Source of the DNA: Pseudomonadota bacterium
GTDB taxonomy: Bacteria; Pseudomonadota; Gammaproteobacteria; Steroidobacterales; Steroidobacteraceae
Assembly (NCBI GenBank): GCA_018240525.1
Contig: JAFEFN010000003.1
Coordinates: 124,001 to 188,000 of the forward strand
DNA: 64,000 bases
Reading direction: 5' to 3'
Each line of letters opens with the position of its first letter. Within the stretch, counting starts at the first letter, position 1. Positions 17,436-26,689 of this stretch are shown here, piece by piece. The notes below the pieces were generated by a model. That model searched no databases. It was given only the letters and a program-made list of their open reading frames with translations, and was not told where the DNA came from. Made by a program: the position numbers and the translations under genes.

Positions 17436-19874
17436 CTACCGGGGCGCGTCGCGGTCGCAGGGAGCGACGGCAAACCACGCACTGCCCAGCGCACCGGCAT
17501 GCGCGGTAACGCACACGGGCGCTCCGACCTGCACTTGAGCGTAGAGCGTGGCGGGCACGGTAATGTCCTCGGGCGCGAGCCGGGGCCCCCAGGCCTCCAG
17601 CAGCAGCCGGTACGTGGTGTTGCGGCCGCGGGTCACGTGCTTTGCAAGCACCGTGGGTCGATAGGAGGACGGCACGCTGCGGTCGAGCCACACATCCGCC
17701 GCGGTCGCGGCGCCGAATCCATACAGGGACGCAACGAGCACCAGGAACCAGCCGGTTTTTTGGCCCGAGGCCTGGTAGCCAGCCGATTTGCGCGCGGCGA
17801 CCGCGAACGACGCCGCAGCCGCGACTGCCCAAGGGATGAGGCCCCACCATGTGAGAACGTGCACATTGCCGACCGCCAGCAGCGCGAGGACCGCCGACAC
17901 GCCGAACAGCGCGGGCGCAAGATTGGGCCGACCGGTTTCCTTGCCGCCGCTGAATTGATACAGGCCGCGGGGGCGAGCCATCATGGCGAGCGCCACCCAC
18001 GGCAAGAGCACCAACAGAGCGACGAGCAGGACGTAGGGGCGTGGGTATACGACACTGCAGAAGTAGATCGCCGGCCCGATAAACACGGCAAGGTTGGCAA
18101 ACTGCTTCGCCCGGGCAAATCGCGCACGCCGTTGCTCGGGGGTATCGCCGAGTTCCCGGGCGTTCGCGACCTCGGCATCCAGCGCCGCCGCGGCCGCGGC
18201 GTCCGCGTCCGGAATCGGGTCGAGCCAGCGGGCAAAGTATGCGTCCGTCGCGAACACCTGCGGGATCCGCAGCGGCTTGCGCGCGGAGTCCTTGGGCTGC
18301 AGGACGAGGGTCCGGGTCGATCGCGATGCGGCCACGCTGCGCCGGCCGGCGATCTCCTCGCGATCGATGCGTCGGGTGCGCCACAATTCGCGTAGCTCGA
18401 GACTCGTCCCGGCGATCAACAGCCGGGAGACCCAGGCGTTGACTACCAGCATCCCTCCAAAGGCGGCCAGCACAGCGCCGAAGAACGCGAGGCCGAGACC
18501 TGCCGAGCTGTCGCGCAGATCCGCCATCACGCCAAATCCCCACACGATGGCAATGCCGACGAGGGCATTGATTGCGCCAACGACGGTCTGGACCGTGCGC
18601 CACAGCGCCGTCAGGCGGTACACGTGACATTCTTCATCGGCGGTCCGCACCGAAGGCATACCGATCGCGCGCATGGCACCGGAGTCGACGGCCGGGCCGT
18701 AGATCCGCCTCAGGCCGTAGAGGATGGCGAGGGCGAGGAGCGCCGCACCGACCACCACGCCGAGCAGGGAGGCCGAAGGCCTGGCGGCGAGCACCTGATG
18801 CGCCACTGCGCTGAAGCTCAAGGGTTCCGCGGCTGCCTGACGCTGCGCACACCCTGGCCAATCGTTAAGCGAGTCAAACCACTCCACGCGCAGTGGCGGA
18901 TGGCCCGCGCGTGCCACGCTGGCTGCCCAGTCCTCCTGGGTACCGATCAGGCAGGCCATGGCGCGCTCGGTATTGCGGTTGGCAGGGTCCGGGTACGCGG
19001 TCTCGATCTGCCTGAGGCTCTCGCGCACGGCGGGCCACTGAAAGCCTGCACCGCGGAGCACCCTCACCGGATCGGGCTCGACGCGAGCCAGATACACCGC
19101 GGCGCGCGCATAGGTCTGCCGCCCCTCCGCCGCGACGGTCGCTGCATGCAGCGCGGCCAGGTACTCTTGTGTGAGCGCAGCACTGCCACCCCATGCGGGC
19201 GACAAGGCGTCGGTGGCATCGTAATAGGTGGACTGAAACGTCGGCTCGACCGCGAGCGCCTCGCGCGCCTGCGCAAGGACCGCCGCTCGGCTCGCACCCT
19301 GTCCGTCCATGACCTCAATCCGCAGGGCGAACCAGTCCGGGTCCCGCGATCCGACTTCGCGATGCTCCTCCAGCAGCAGGCGGGCCCGCTCCATCGTGCC
19401 CGCGTAGGCATTTGCATTGCCGGCGTGCCGGAATGCCCAGGCTCGCGCGACCACGACTCCCGCGGCCGCGATCACCGCGGAGGGCGAGCGCGGGTGGTTG
19501 TCCAGATAGGCGCCCGTGGTCTGCTCGATGCGGGCCCAGTCGGGGTCCTGCGGGTCCTCCGGCAGCAGATAGGTGCCGTTGTAGAACGCGGCCAGCTTCC
19601 ACAGCCCGGCGGGCGTGCGTTCCCTCGACTCCCGCAGCTGCGTGGCGCGCGCATCGAAGCCGGTGATGTCGCCCCGGTCGAGCAAGCGGCCTGCCTCGGT
19701 TTGCAGGTCGTGCTGCAGCTGCAATTCCTGCAACCCGGCCGCTCGGGCCACCGTCACGGTGAGGCTCATCAGCGCGAAGGTGAAACAAGGAAGCCAACCC
19801 TGGACGTTCCGCGCGGCCCGCGGAGCCGGCCTGGACTGCCGGGTGGGTGTCAGCGCATCCGACGGAGGCAGCAT
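17436..19874 (-). CDS. Large membrane protein with helical-repeat N-terminus and PH-like central region; unknown function
   Basis: An 812-residue protein of unrecognised overall function. It starts with an N-terminal hydrophobic segment (about 28-45) likely to be a signal/anchor, then about 300 residues of Ala-rich helices resembling a TPR/DUF4034-type region. Several transmembrane segments follow (LLGVVVGAALLALAILYGL and others). A soluble insert (LELRELWRTRRIDREEIAGR onward) resembles bacterial PH-like domains. More membrane spans then follow to a small C-terminal domain with a CVTAH and APCD cysteine pair. Codon use and composition look somewhat less extreme than its neighbours. It has no operon partner: 154 bp to the next gene on one side, 237 bp to a divergent gene on the other. 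It may be unrelated to the surrounding catabolic genes. The start is uncertain. Confidence 0.7.
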   Translation of the reverse strand: MLPPSDALTPTRQSRPAPRAARNVQGWLPCFTFALMSLTVTVARAAGLQELQLQHDLQTEAGRLLDRGDITGFDARATQLRESRERTPAGLWKLAAFYNGTYLLPEDPQDPDWARIEQTTGAYLDNHPRSPSAVIAAAGVVVARAWAFRHAGNANAYAGTMERARLLLEEHREVGSRDPDWFALRIEVMDGQGASRAAVLAQAREALAVEPTFQSTYYDATDALSPAWGGSAALTQEYLAALHAATVAAEGRQTYARAAVYLARVEPDPVRVLRGAGFQWPAVRESLRQIETAYPDPANRNTERAMACLIGTQEDWAASVARAGHPPLRVEWFDSLNDWPGCAQRQAAAEPLSFSAVAHQVLAARPSASLLGVVVGAALLALAILYGLRRIYGPAVDSGAMRAIGMPSVRTADEECHVYRLTALWRTVQTVVGAINALVGIAIVWGFGVMADLRDSSAGLGLAFFGAVLAAFGGMLVVNAWVSRLLIAGTSLELRELWRTRRIDREEIAGRRSVAASRSTRTLVLQPKDSARKPLRIPQVFATDAYFARWLDPIPDADAAAAAALDAEVANARELGDTPEQRRARFARAKQFANLAVFIGPAIYFCSVVYPRPYVLLVALLVLLPWVALAMMARPRGLYQFSGGKETGRPNLAPALFGVSAVLALLAVGNVHVLTWWGLIPWAVAAAASFAVAARKSAGYQASGQKTGWFLVLVASLYGFGAATAADVWLDRSVPSSYRPTVLAKHVTRGRNTTYRLLLEAWGPRLAPEDITVPATLYAQVQVGAPVCVTAHAGALGSAWFAVAPCDRDAPR

Positions 19875-20111
19875 CTGCCGTGGGCTTTCAGCTTCGCGGA
19901 AGGGTCACAGGATGCTAACAGCTTGGCCGTTCGGGCTGGCGCAGTCCGGGTGCACGCGCCCCGGATCGGCTCGCGCCCCCTGCAGACCATGAGACCCCTC
20001 CGGCGCAAACCATCGGGTATGCCCGCGCTGCCCGCAGATTCGCGCCCCACCCGGCCTGCATGATAATTTGAGAACCATTGGTACCGTTGTTACCGGGTGC
20101 CGGGGGAGCCG
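19875..20111. promoter_or_regulatory. Divergent intergenic region with -10-like box and motif
   Basis: 237 bases between the membrane protein (leftward) and the SDR/Rieske unit (rightward). A TGATAAT box at 20061-20067 could be the rightward -10, with no good -35. The shared GGTAC-type motif (20080-20094) lies just downstream, a position where a bound repressor would block transcription. GGGGGA at 20103-20108 is the ribosome site for ATG 20112. Confidence 0.45.
20080..20094 (+). promoter_or_regulatory. Shared motif copy 1: GGTAC-N5-TTACC
   Basis: GGTACCGTTGTTACC has GGTA/TACC arms. The same pattern (GGTAC, five bases, TTAYY) occurs at 30802-30816 before the TonB receptor and at 35598-35612 before the alcohol dehydrogenase gene. 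Likely operator of one regulator; the regulator is unidentified. Confidence 0.5.
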
Positions 20112-20903
20112 ATGAACCGACTTGCCAAGAAGACCGCCATCGTCACCGGCGCCGCCGGCGGCATGGGCGCGGCGACCGCGCGCCTGTTCGTCGCCGAGGG
20201 CGCGAACGTGGTGCTGACCGACGTGCTCGATGCCCAGGGGGAGGCACTGGCCGCCGAGCTCGGCGGGACGGCGCTGTTCCAGCGCCACGACGTCGCCGAC
20301 GAAGCGGACTGGCAGCGCGTGCTCTCGGCCACCCTCGCCCGCTTCGGCGGCGTGGACATCCTGGTGAACAATGCCGGCATCCTCATGATGAAAGGCCTCC
20401 TGGACACCTCGAAGCAGGACTTCGAGCGCGTGCTCGGGATCAACCTCACGGGCACCTTCCTCGGCATCAAGGCCGTGGCGCCGAAGATGATCGAGCGCGG
20501 CGCCGGCTCCATCATCAACATCTCCTCGGTGGATGGTCTCAAGGGCTCAAACGCCGTCAGCGCCTACTCGGCCAGCAAGTGGGGCATGCGCGGCCTCACC
20601 AAGGTCTCGGCCATGGAGCTGTCCCCGCGTGGGATTCGCGTGAATTCGATCCACCCCGGTGGCATCGCGACGCCGATGACCACACGCGCCGGCCAGACCC
20701 CGCAGATGGCCGAGGCGACGCGCAAGTTCTACAAGACCTTCCCGCTCGGGCGGGTCGGCCAACCCGAGGAAGTGGCGCGCGTGTCCGTGTTCCTGGCCAG
20801 CGACGACGCCTCCTACATGACCGGGGCCGAGATCGCGGTCGATGGCGGCATGAGCATCGGCCCCTACTACATGACCCAGCCGGGCGCGCCGGTGATCTCC
20901 TGA
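20112..20903 (+). CDS. SDR-family hydroxysteroid-dehydrogenase-like oxidoreductase
   Basis: A 263-residue classical SDR. The NAD(P)-binding GAAGGMG, the NNAGI motif, and the catalytic Ser and YxxxK (INISSVDGLKGSNAVSAYSASK) are all intact, and the C-terminal GAEIAVDGGMS is typical of 3alpha/20beta-hydroxysteroid dehydrogenase relatives. It would interconvert a hydroxyl and a keto group. ATG 20112 has GGGGGA upstream. It is followed after 36 bp by the KshA-like Rieske gene, so alcohol oxidation and ring hydroxylation may be coupled on one steroid-like substrate. Substrate specificity is inferred only. Confidence 0.85.
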   Translation: MNRLAKKTAIVTGAAGGMGAATARLFVAEGANVVLTDVLDAQGEALAAELGGTALFQRHDVADEADWQRVLSATLARFGGVDILVNNAGILMMKGLLDTSKQDFERVLGINLTGTFLGIKAVAPKMIERGAGSIINISSVDGLKGSNAVSAYSASKWGMRGLTKVSAMELSPRGIRVNSIHPGGIATPMTTRAGQTPQMAEATRKFYKTFPLGRVGQPEEVARVSVFLASDDASYMTGAEIAVDGGMSIGPYYMTQPGAPVIS

Positions 20904-20939
20904 TCCGGCCGCACCGAAGTCCCTGAAGGAGTCCCAGCG

Positions 20940-21941
20940 ATGAGCACCGTGATGAAAGAAGTCCCCGGCGAGCCCACGCCGCTGTCCACCAGCGATGGCC
21001 TCGAGCGCAGCCCCCTGCCGGTTCCGTACGGCTGGTTCTGGGTCAGCTACAGCGAGGACCTCAAGCCCGGCGAGCACCGCAACATCGAGTGCTTCGGCCA
21101 GGAATGGGTGCTGTTCCGCGCCGAGACCGGCGAGGCCGGCGTGGTCGACCCGTACTGCCCGCACCTGGGCGCGCACCTGGGCCACGGCGGCAAGGTGGTC
21201 GGCACCTCCCTGCGCTGCCCGTTTCACCACTGGGCCTACAACACCAAGGGCTTCTGCACCAGCATCCCCTACGCCAAGGTGATGCCGCCGATCACCAAGC
21301 GCCAGCCGATCCTGAAGGCGCTGCCGATCACCGAGAACAACGGCATCGTCTGGGCCTGGTACCACCCCAAGGGCGTCGCGCCGCTATGGGAAGTGCCGCT
21401 CGTGCCCGAGCTCAACGATGCGAACTACATCACCCCGCAGCGCGGCGAATGGCCGGTCAACACCTTCATCCAGGAGCTGGGCGAGAACGGCGTCGACTTC
21501 GCGCACCTGAAGTTCCTGCACCACTCGCCGGTCATCCCGACGGGCGAGTGCCGGGCCGAGGGCTACAAGTGGCACGTGAACATGGCCAACGGCTACATCA
21601 TCATCGAGCAGTTCGGGCCGGGGCTGCAGATCGTGCGCTTCACCAAGGGCACGGTCGTGACCACCATGGTCAGCTACCCCCAGCCGATCCACAAATGCCG
21701 CACGGTGATGCGCATGGGCTTCACGCACCGCAAGTACGCGGCCGGCACGCCCGAGGCGACTCTCGCCGCCAACATGCTGCAGGAGCAGGTCGGCCAGGGC
21801 GTGGACGCGGAGGCTGGCTTCGAGTCGGTCGACATGATCGTGTGGAACAACAAGCGCTACCGCGAGCAGCCCCTGCTGTGCGATGGCGATGGGGAGATCC
21901 TGAAGTGGCGCCGCTACTTCAGCCAGTTCTACGTCAGCTAA
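20940..21941 (+). CDS. Rieske non-haem iron oxygenase, KshA-like (first copy)
   Basis: A 333-residue terminal oxygenase. The Rieske [2Fe-2S] ligands are Cys73, His75, Cys93, His96 (CPHLGAH and CPFHHW). The mononuclear iron site is Asn183-Asp186-His189-His194 (ENGVDFAHLKFLHH), with the His-x4-His spacing of 3-ketosteroid 9alpha-hydroxylase. KshA-type and related sterol Rieske enzymes hydroxylate or desaturate steroid rings. No ferredoxin reductase (kshB) is nearby, so electrons must come from elsewhere in the genome. Second gene of a two-gene unit with the SDR; GAAGGA lies before the ATG. It converges on the hydrolase gene. Confidence 0.85.
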   Translation: MSTVMKEVPGEPTPLSTSDGLERSPLPVPYGWFWVSYSEDLKPGEHRNIECFGQEWVLFRAETGEAGVVDPYCPHLGAHLGHGGKVVGTSLRCPFHHWAYNTKGFCTSIPYAKVMPPITKRQPILKALPITENNGIVWAWYHPKGVAPLWEVPLVPELNDANYITPQRGEWPVNTFIQELGENGVDFAHLKFLHHSPVIPTGECRAEGYKWHVNMANGYIIIEQFGPGLQIVRFTKGTVVTTMVSYPQPIHKCRTVMRMGFTHRKYAAGTPEATLAANMLQEQVGQGVDAEAGFESVDMIVWNNKRYREQPLLCDGDGEILKWRRYFSQFYVS

Positions 21942-21967
21942 GACCCGGCTGAAGCTGCGCCGCGCGC

Positions 21968-22909
21968 CTACTGCTGGGGGAAGGCGCGCCGCAGCATCCC
22001 GACCAGCACCTCCGCCAGCTGCGCACCGGCGTCTTCCTGCAGGAAGTGGCCGGCTTCCCGGATCACCGCGTGCGGCTGGCGGGCCGCGCCCGGCACCCGC
22101 CGGCGGAACACCTCCGCCCATGGTGCGGTCGTCGGGTCCCCGTCGCTGAAGGCGGTCACGAACGGCTTGTCGAAGCGCTCCAGGAATCCCCACACGCGTC
22201 GGTTCTCGGCGATGCCGGGCATGTCCTCGCGGATCGGGATCAGCGGCGGGAAGGCCAGCGCCGCGGCCTTGTAGGAAGCATCGGGGAAGGGCGCATCGTA
22301 GGCACGCTGCGCAAGTTCCGTCAGCGGCTTGCGCGACACGCCGCCGATGATGCCGCTGACCAGCATGTCATCGGCCGCCGCCGCGAATGCCGCCCAGTCC
22401 TCGATGAGCTTGCCCGGCCAGTCGGGGATGCCGCGCGGCGGCGGCTCGCAGTTGGGCAGGAGCGTGTTGGCGGCCAGCACCGCCGCGAAACGCTCTGGCC
22501 GCTCGGCCAGCACGCGCAGCCCGATGGGGCCGCCCCAGTCCTGGCAGACCAGGGTGATGCGTGTGAGGTCCAGCGCTTCCACGAACTGCCGCAGCCAGCC
22601 GACGAAGGCGTCGTAGCTGTAGGCGCTGCGGGCGGCGAGCTTGTCCGAGCGGCCGAAGCCGATGAAGTCCGGCGCCACGGCGCGGAAGCCCGCGGCCGTC
22701 ACCGGCGGGATCATGTGCCGGTACAGGTAGCTCCAGGTAGGTTCGCCGTGCAGCAGCAATGCCACTGGCGCATCGCGCGGGCCCTCGTCGATCGCCGCCA
22801 TCCGCAGCGGCCCGAAGCGCGCATCGCGCACCTCGACGTAGCGGGGTACGAACGGGAAGTCCAACCCACCGAAGCGCGCCTCGTCGGTGCGCAGGACGCC
22901 GGCGGGCAC
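21968..22909 (-). CDS. Alpha/beta hydrolase of the haloalkane dehalogenase (DhlA-like) family
   Basis: A 313-residue hydrolase with the layout of subfamily I haloalkane dehalogenases: HGEPTWSYLYR oxyanion segment (His54-Glu56), nucleophile Asp124 followed by halide-binding Trp125 (CQDWGG), and catalytic His288 (EAGHFLQE). Asp256 or Asp258 is the likely acid. With GTG 22909 as start these positions coincide with Xanthobacter DhlA numbering, which supports that start. The Asp nucleophile means an ester intermediate, so the substrate could be a C-halogen bond, an epoxide or another hydrolysable carbon. The second halide-binding Trp in the cap was not identified. Coupled 8 bp downstream of a DUF1214 protein. 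Confidence 0.82.
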   Translation of the reverse strand: MPAGVLRTDEARFGGLDFPFVPRYVEVRDARFGPLRMAAIDEGPRDAPVALLLHGEPTWSYLYRHMIPPVTAAGFRAVAPDFIGFGRSDKLAARSAYSYDAFVGWLRQFVEALDLTRITLVCQDWGGPIGLRVLAERPERFAAVLAANTLLPNCEPPPRGIPDWPGKLIEDWAAFAAAADDMLVSGIIGGVSRKPLTELAQRAYDAPFPDASYKAAALAFPPLIPIREDMPGIAENRRVWGFLERFDKPFVTAFSDGDPTTAPWAEVFRRRVPGAARQPHAVIREAGHFLQEDAGAQLAEVLVGMLRRAFPQQ

Positions 22910-22917
22910 GGGCGCGT

Positions 22918-24021
22918 TCAGGCGGCCGCCGCCTTGTCGAGCTTCACGACCGACACCTTCGGCACAGGGTGCGTCTTGGCACGCGTCCAGCGCAGCAGCA
23001 TGCTGCCGGTCGTGTGAGCGTCGGTGTCCAGCCAGTTGCTGAAGCCGCGGTTCTCGCGCGCGATGGTGAGCGTCGCCGAGCCGTCGGCGTTGTACTTGGC
23101 GGTGTGGCTGTTCACCCAGACCGGCACGTGGCGGTAGTCGAGCGATTCCATCCAGTAGTTGTCCAGCTGGAAGTTCCAGTACTCGCACTGCGGCGGCTTC
23201 ACCTCGATCACCAGCGCCTCGTCGGGCTTGAGGCTCCAGTAGCCGTGCAGGTAGAAGATGTTCGGGTCGCCGCCGGCCTTGAAGAACATGCTCTGGTCGA
23301 TGGTGGCCAGCTGGTTTGGGTGCGCCTGGAAGCCCTGCACCCAGTCGGCGAAGGTATGCGCCGTGCCCTTCACGAAGGCGGCGCTCGAGAGCAGCGCCCG
23401 CTCGATGCGCGCGGCAGTGAGCGCCGGCGGCTTGGCAGGCCCACCGATGCGCTCGATGGTCATGATCGCCGGCGTCTCGGTCTTGCGGTCGATGAGCGTG
23501 TTGCGCACCAAGAGCATGGAGGAGTCGGGCGACATCGGCAGCCAGTTGCCGCTCTGGCGCTTGGCGCTCACCAGCACCTCGAAGGTGCCGTCGGGGTTGA
23601 CCTTGAGGTCGGGTGAATCGAGCTCGCCGGTCGAGGCCAGCGTGCCGTCGATCGCATAGCGGTTCGCCTTGGTGGCGAACGACAGGTACTTCACGGTGCC
23701 GCGCGTGCCGCGCAGGCGGTACTCGCGGTCCCCGGCGATAGTGGCGTTCCAGTAGACGTTGTCGGGATTGTCGCCACCGATCTTGATGGTGGTGTTGGAA
23801 GCCTGGTACAGCACCGGGAAGTCCGGGTCGCCGAACTCCAGCATCATCTCCAGCGCCACGCGCGTCAGGCGCGTGAGGTAGCGCCAGCCCTCGGCGCGAT
23901 CCAGCTCGGTGGCGGGCGTTTCGGGGCGCAGTATCTCCTTGCCGGCCGCCTTGAGCGCATCACAGAACTGCTCCCAGGTGGCCCCGCTGATCACTCGGCC
24001 GACGACATCGTTCTCTGCCAT
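22918..24021 (-). CDS. DUF1214-family protein (copy 1)
   Basis: A 367-residue protein with the paired beta-rich DUF1214-type core. Recognisable blocks are NPDNVYWNATIAGDREYRL, PDLKVNPDGTFEVLVS and the late QCEYWNFQLDNYWMESLDYR. The biochemical activity of the family is not established; members occur beside oxidoreductases and degradation genes. No signal peptide. Homologous to the protein at 25344-26585 (shared LDRAExxRYLTRLTR in the N-terminal part). It precedes the dehalogenase-like hydrolase by 8 bp in one unit, downstream of a Gfo/Idh/MocA oxidoreductase. Confidence 0.8.
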   Translation of the reverse strand: MAENDVVGRVISGATWEQFCDALKAAGKEILRPETPATELDRAEGWRYLTRLTRVALEMMLEFGDPDFPVLYQASNTTIKIGGDNPDNVYWNATIAGDREYRLRGTRGTVKYLSFATKANRYAIDGTLASTGELDSPDLKVNPDGTFEVLVSAKRQSGNWLPMSPDSSMLLVRNTLIDRKTETPAIMTIERIGGPAKPPALTAARIERALLSSAAFVKGTAHTFADWVQGFQAHPNQLATIDQSMFFKAGGDPNIFYLHGYWSLKPDEALVIEVKPPQCEYWNFQLDNYWMESLDYRHVPVWVNSHTAKYNADGSATLTIARENRGFSNWLDTDAHTTGSMLLRWTRAKTHPVPKVSVVKLDKAAAA

Positions 24022-24132
24022 GGTCCCTCTCCTGCACTGATCCGGCGCGCACCACTGCCGCCCCACTGTATCGCGGTTCACCGAAGGCCGGAACGCGTGC
24101 GCCGGTGACGGCACGGTCCGCATCGGTCGGGG

Positions 24133-25248
24133 TCAGGTCCTCTCGACGCTCACCCAGCTTGAGCCTTGCGCGGAGCGGCGCATGGCATCGATGACGGCCT
24201 GGCCCGCCACGCCGTCCCGGAAGGTGGCCAGCGGCGGGGAGTCCGCGCCGTCGCGCCCCTCGATGCGCGCCTTCATGCGTTCCACCAGGCGGGTATACGG
24301 CGCCAGGTCGGTCCCGAAGGCGTGTGCCTGCTCGTACGCGGTCTGCATCAGCTCGGCGTGCGGGAAAGGCACCGGTGGCGGCAGCACCAACTCCTGCGGT
24401 GGCTCGACGCGCTTCTTGTTGCCCAGCCGGTCCGCCAGCCACAGCTCCTCCCCCGCGACGCCCTCGATCCACAGCGCGCCCTCGCTGCCGGAGATGCGCA
24501 CGATGCCGTAGAAGTCCCCCGGCGCCGCCATCGACTCGACGAACACGCCCTCGAGGCCGTTGACGAGGCGGAACTGCGCCGAGAACGTGTCGTCGGCGGT
24601 CATGCCCGGCTTGCCGGACAGGGTCTGCAGCCGTGCGCTGACCTCGGCGAACTCCCCGAGGGTGACGCGCACCTGGTCGATCAGGTGCGAGCCCCAGGCG
24701 CCAAGGAACCCGCCGCCGCGCTGGGCATCCTCCCACCAGTCCGGGGTCTGCGCCTGCGGGTGCGACAGGAAGGGCACGAGCCAGGCGAACAGTGCCTGGC
24801 GCGGCGTGCCGATCGCGCCCGAGGCGACCGTGCGGCGCAGCAGTTCGTGCGCGGTCGCGAAGCGGAACTCGACGCCCAGCACGTGCACCACCTTGGCGCG
24901 TTCGGCCGCCTCGAGCATGCCGCGCGCCTCGGCGAGGTCCATGGCGAAGGGCTTCTCGCACAGCACGTGCTTGCCGGCGCCGACCGCCTCGTGCACCAGC
25001 GCGGCATGCGTCGAGGGGGGCGTGGCGATGGTGACGATGTGCACGCCCTTGTCAGCGAGGGCATCGGCGAGCGAGGTGCAGGCGCGCGGAACCCCGAGCA
25101 GCTGTGCGCGCGACTGTGTCTTGGCCGGATCCCGGCCGACCAATGCGCGCACCTCGATCCCGGCGTTGCGCAGCGCACGCAGGTGCGTGAACACACCGAA
25201 GCCGGTCCCCACGACCACGGCCCCCAGGGCCGCCTTGTTGGCACTCAT
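24133..25248 (-). CDS. Gfo/Idh/MocA-family NAD(P)-dependent oxidoreductase
   Basis: A 371-residue protein. It begins with a Rossmann fold (VVVGTGFGVFTHLRALRNAG), has the EKPFA motif that carries the conserved Lys-Pro (VLCEKPFAMDL), and a C-terminal alpha/beta domain with substrate-binding His in GSHLIDQVR. Family members oxidise sugars, inositols or other secondary alcohols with NAD(P). Its ATG is divergent from the second DUF1214 gene, with a 95-bp shared promoter region. Substrate unknown; its position between two DUF1214 genes suggests a joint pathway. Confidence 0.85.
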   Translation of the reverse strand: MSANKAALGAVVVGTGFGVFTHLRALRNAGIEVRALVGRDPAKTQSRAQLLGVPRACTSLADALADKGVHIVTIATPPSTHAALVHEAVGAGKHVLCEKPFAMDLAEARGMLEAAERAKVVHVLGVEFRFATAHELLRRTVASGAIGTPRQALFAWLVPFLSHPQAQTPDWWEDAQRGGGFLGAWGSHLIDQVRVTLGEFAEVSARLQTLSGKPGMTADDTFSAQFRLVNGLEGVFVESMAAPGDFYGIVRISGSEGALWIEGVAGEELWLADRLGNKKRVEPPQELVLPPPVPFPHAELMQTAYEQAHAFGTDLAPYTRLVERMKARIEGRDGADSPPLATFRDGVAGQAVIDAMRRSAQGSSWVSVERT

Positions 25249-25343
25249 GCCTCATTCTGAACCCGGCGAGCCGGCTGCCGGTATCCCCGGTTCGGGGTAG
25301 CATCACTGCCCCGCGAAACGCGCCGCTGCCGTAAGGAAGGAAC
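25249..25343. promoter_or_regulatory. Divergent promoter region between Gfo/Idh and DUF1214 copy 2
   Basis: 95 bases. TAGCAT near 25299 could be a rightward -10. An imperfect inverted repeat around the segment CCCCGGTTCGGGG may form a hairpin or operator. AAGGAAGG lies just before ATG 25344. Confidence 0.4.
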
Positions 25344-26585
25344 ATGAGCGAGAAGCCCGAGGCCCGGGAGCTGAGCGCACAGCGGCTGCTGTCCGGGCGC
25401 GCCTGGGAGGACTACTGCGACGTGCTGCGCCTGGCGGGGCGTGCCATCGAGCGCTTCGGCAACGAACCGACGGACCTGGACCGCGCGGAGTGGTACCGCT
25501 TCCTCACCCGCCTGACCCGCAACGGGCTCGAGCGCTTCGTGGAGAACTGCGAGCCGGAGCGTCCACGCCTGCGCGATGCACCCTGGCACCAGTCCATCAA
25601 CTTCCAGTCGCCCGACCAGGACCACCTGCTCTGCGAGTTCGTCGACGGCCGCCACGCTTACCTCATCCGCGGCACGCGCGGCACGGCGCCCTACTTCGTC
25701 ATGGCCTCCTGGTCGGCCGTGCAGCCGCAGGACGCCGGCGCGTCGGACTGGGCGCCGCGCGGCTTCGCCGGACTGAAGGACTGCAACCCGGCGCTGCTGC
25801 GCACCACCGCGATGCTGCAGAGCCAGTCGATCGACTTCGACGCCCAGGGCAACTTCGAGGTGCTGGTGAGCCAGGAGGCGCCGCCGGGGGCTCGCAACTG
25901 GCTGAAGATCGAGCCCGACTGCGTCGGGCTCCTGGTGCGCGTCGTCTACCACGACCGCGCGCAGGAGACGGCCCCCACGATGCGCATCGAGCGGCTCGAC
26001 CGGCCGCCGCCGCAGCCGCTGACGGCCGATCACCTGAGCACCCAGCTCGCCAAGAGCGGCCAGCTGGTGCTGGCGTACCTGGAGCTGGTGCGCTCCTGGT
26101 GGCAGGACAACCTGTCCAAGCGGCCCAACAGCATCCGCTTCAGCCGTGCGCTGTACCTGAGCAACGGCGGCGTGCCGGACCGCCACCATGGCTTCGGCAC
26201 GTGGAAGAAGGCCCCCGGCGAGGCGCTGGTGCTGCGCTTCACGCCGCCGCCGTGCGACTACTGGATCTTCCAGCTGTGCAACCTGTGGCAGGAGAACTTC
26301 GACAACTACGAAGATGGGCAGGGGCACGTCACCAAGTACCGCTGCACGCCGGAGCCCGACGGCTCGATCCTGGTCGTCATCGCCGATCAGGACCCCGGCA
26401 TCGGTGGCAACTGGATAGACCCCGGCGGCCACGTCCACGGCGGCATGAGCCTGCGGCTCATCCTGATCCAGGCGCCGCCGCCGAAGGTGACCGCCTGCCT
26501 GCTGCCGCTTGCGCTGCTGCGCGCCCAGGGGCGCGCGGCTCTCGCGCAGGCGCAGGTCATCGAGAGCGGCGAGGTCTCCGACTGA
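25344..26585 (+). CDS. DUF1214-family protein (copy 2)
   Basis: A 413-residue paralogue of the protein at 22918-24021. Both begin with a GRAWEDYCDVLRLAG/GATWEQFCDALKAAG-type block and share the LDRAEWYRFLTRLTR segment; the C-terminal CDYWIFQLCNLWQEN matches CEYWNFQLDNYW. It is 46 residues longer, with a tail rich in Ala and Leu. No signal peptide. It is transcribed away from the Gfo/Idh gene. Function unknown; two divergent copies around one oxidoreductase suggest different subunits or substrates. Confidence 0.8.
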   Translation: MSEKPEARELSAQRLLSGRAWEDYCDVLRLAGRAIERFGNEPTDLDRAEWYRFLTRLTRNGLERFVENCEPERPRLRDAPWHQSINFQSPDQDHLLCEFVDGRHAYLIRGTRGTAPYFVMASWSAVQPQDAGASDWAPRGFAGLKDCNPALLRTTAMLQSQSIDFDAQGNFEVLVSQEAPPGARNWLKIEPDCVGLLVRVVYHDRAQETAPTMRIERLDRPPPQPLTADHLSTQLAKSGQLVLAYLELVRSWWQDNLSKRPNSIRFSRALYLSNGGVPDRHHGFGTWKKAPGEALVLRFTPPPCDYWIFQLCNLWQENFDNYEDGQGHVTKYRCTPEPDGSILVVIADQDPGIGGNWIDPGGHVHGGMSLRLILIQAPPPKVTACLLPLALLRAQGRAALAQAQVIESGEVSD

Positions 26586-26689
26586 GGGCTCTCCCCCTCG
26601 TCGTACCGGACTACCAGTAACCGCCGATGGGCGGCCCCGGTGCATAGCGAGTATCGTGTCCACCCCTGCGCGAGCCACGAGTGGGCACG

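Noticed and set aside
17374..18630. 418-residue frame overlapping the membrane protein
   Set aside because: Out of frame with the 812-residue protein; no signal peptide or membrane helices consistent with the sequence.
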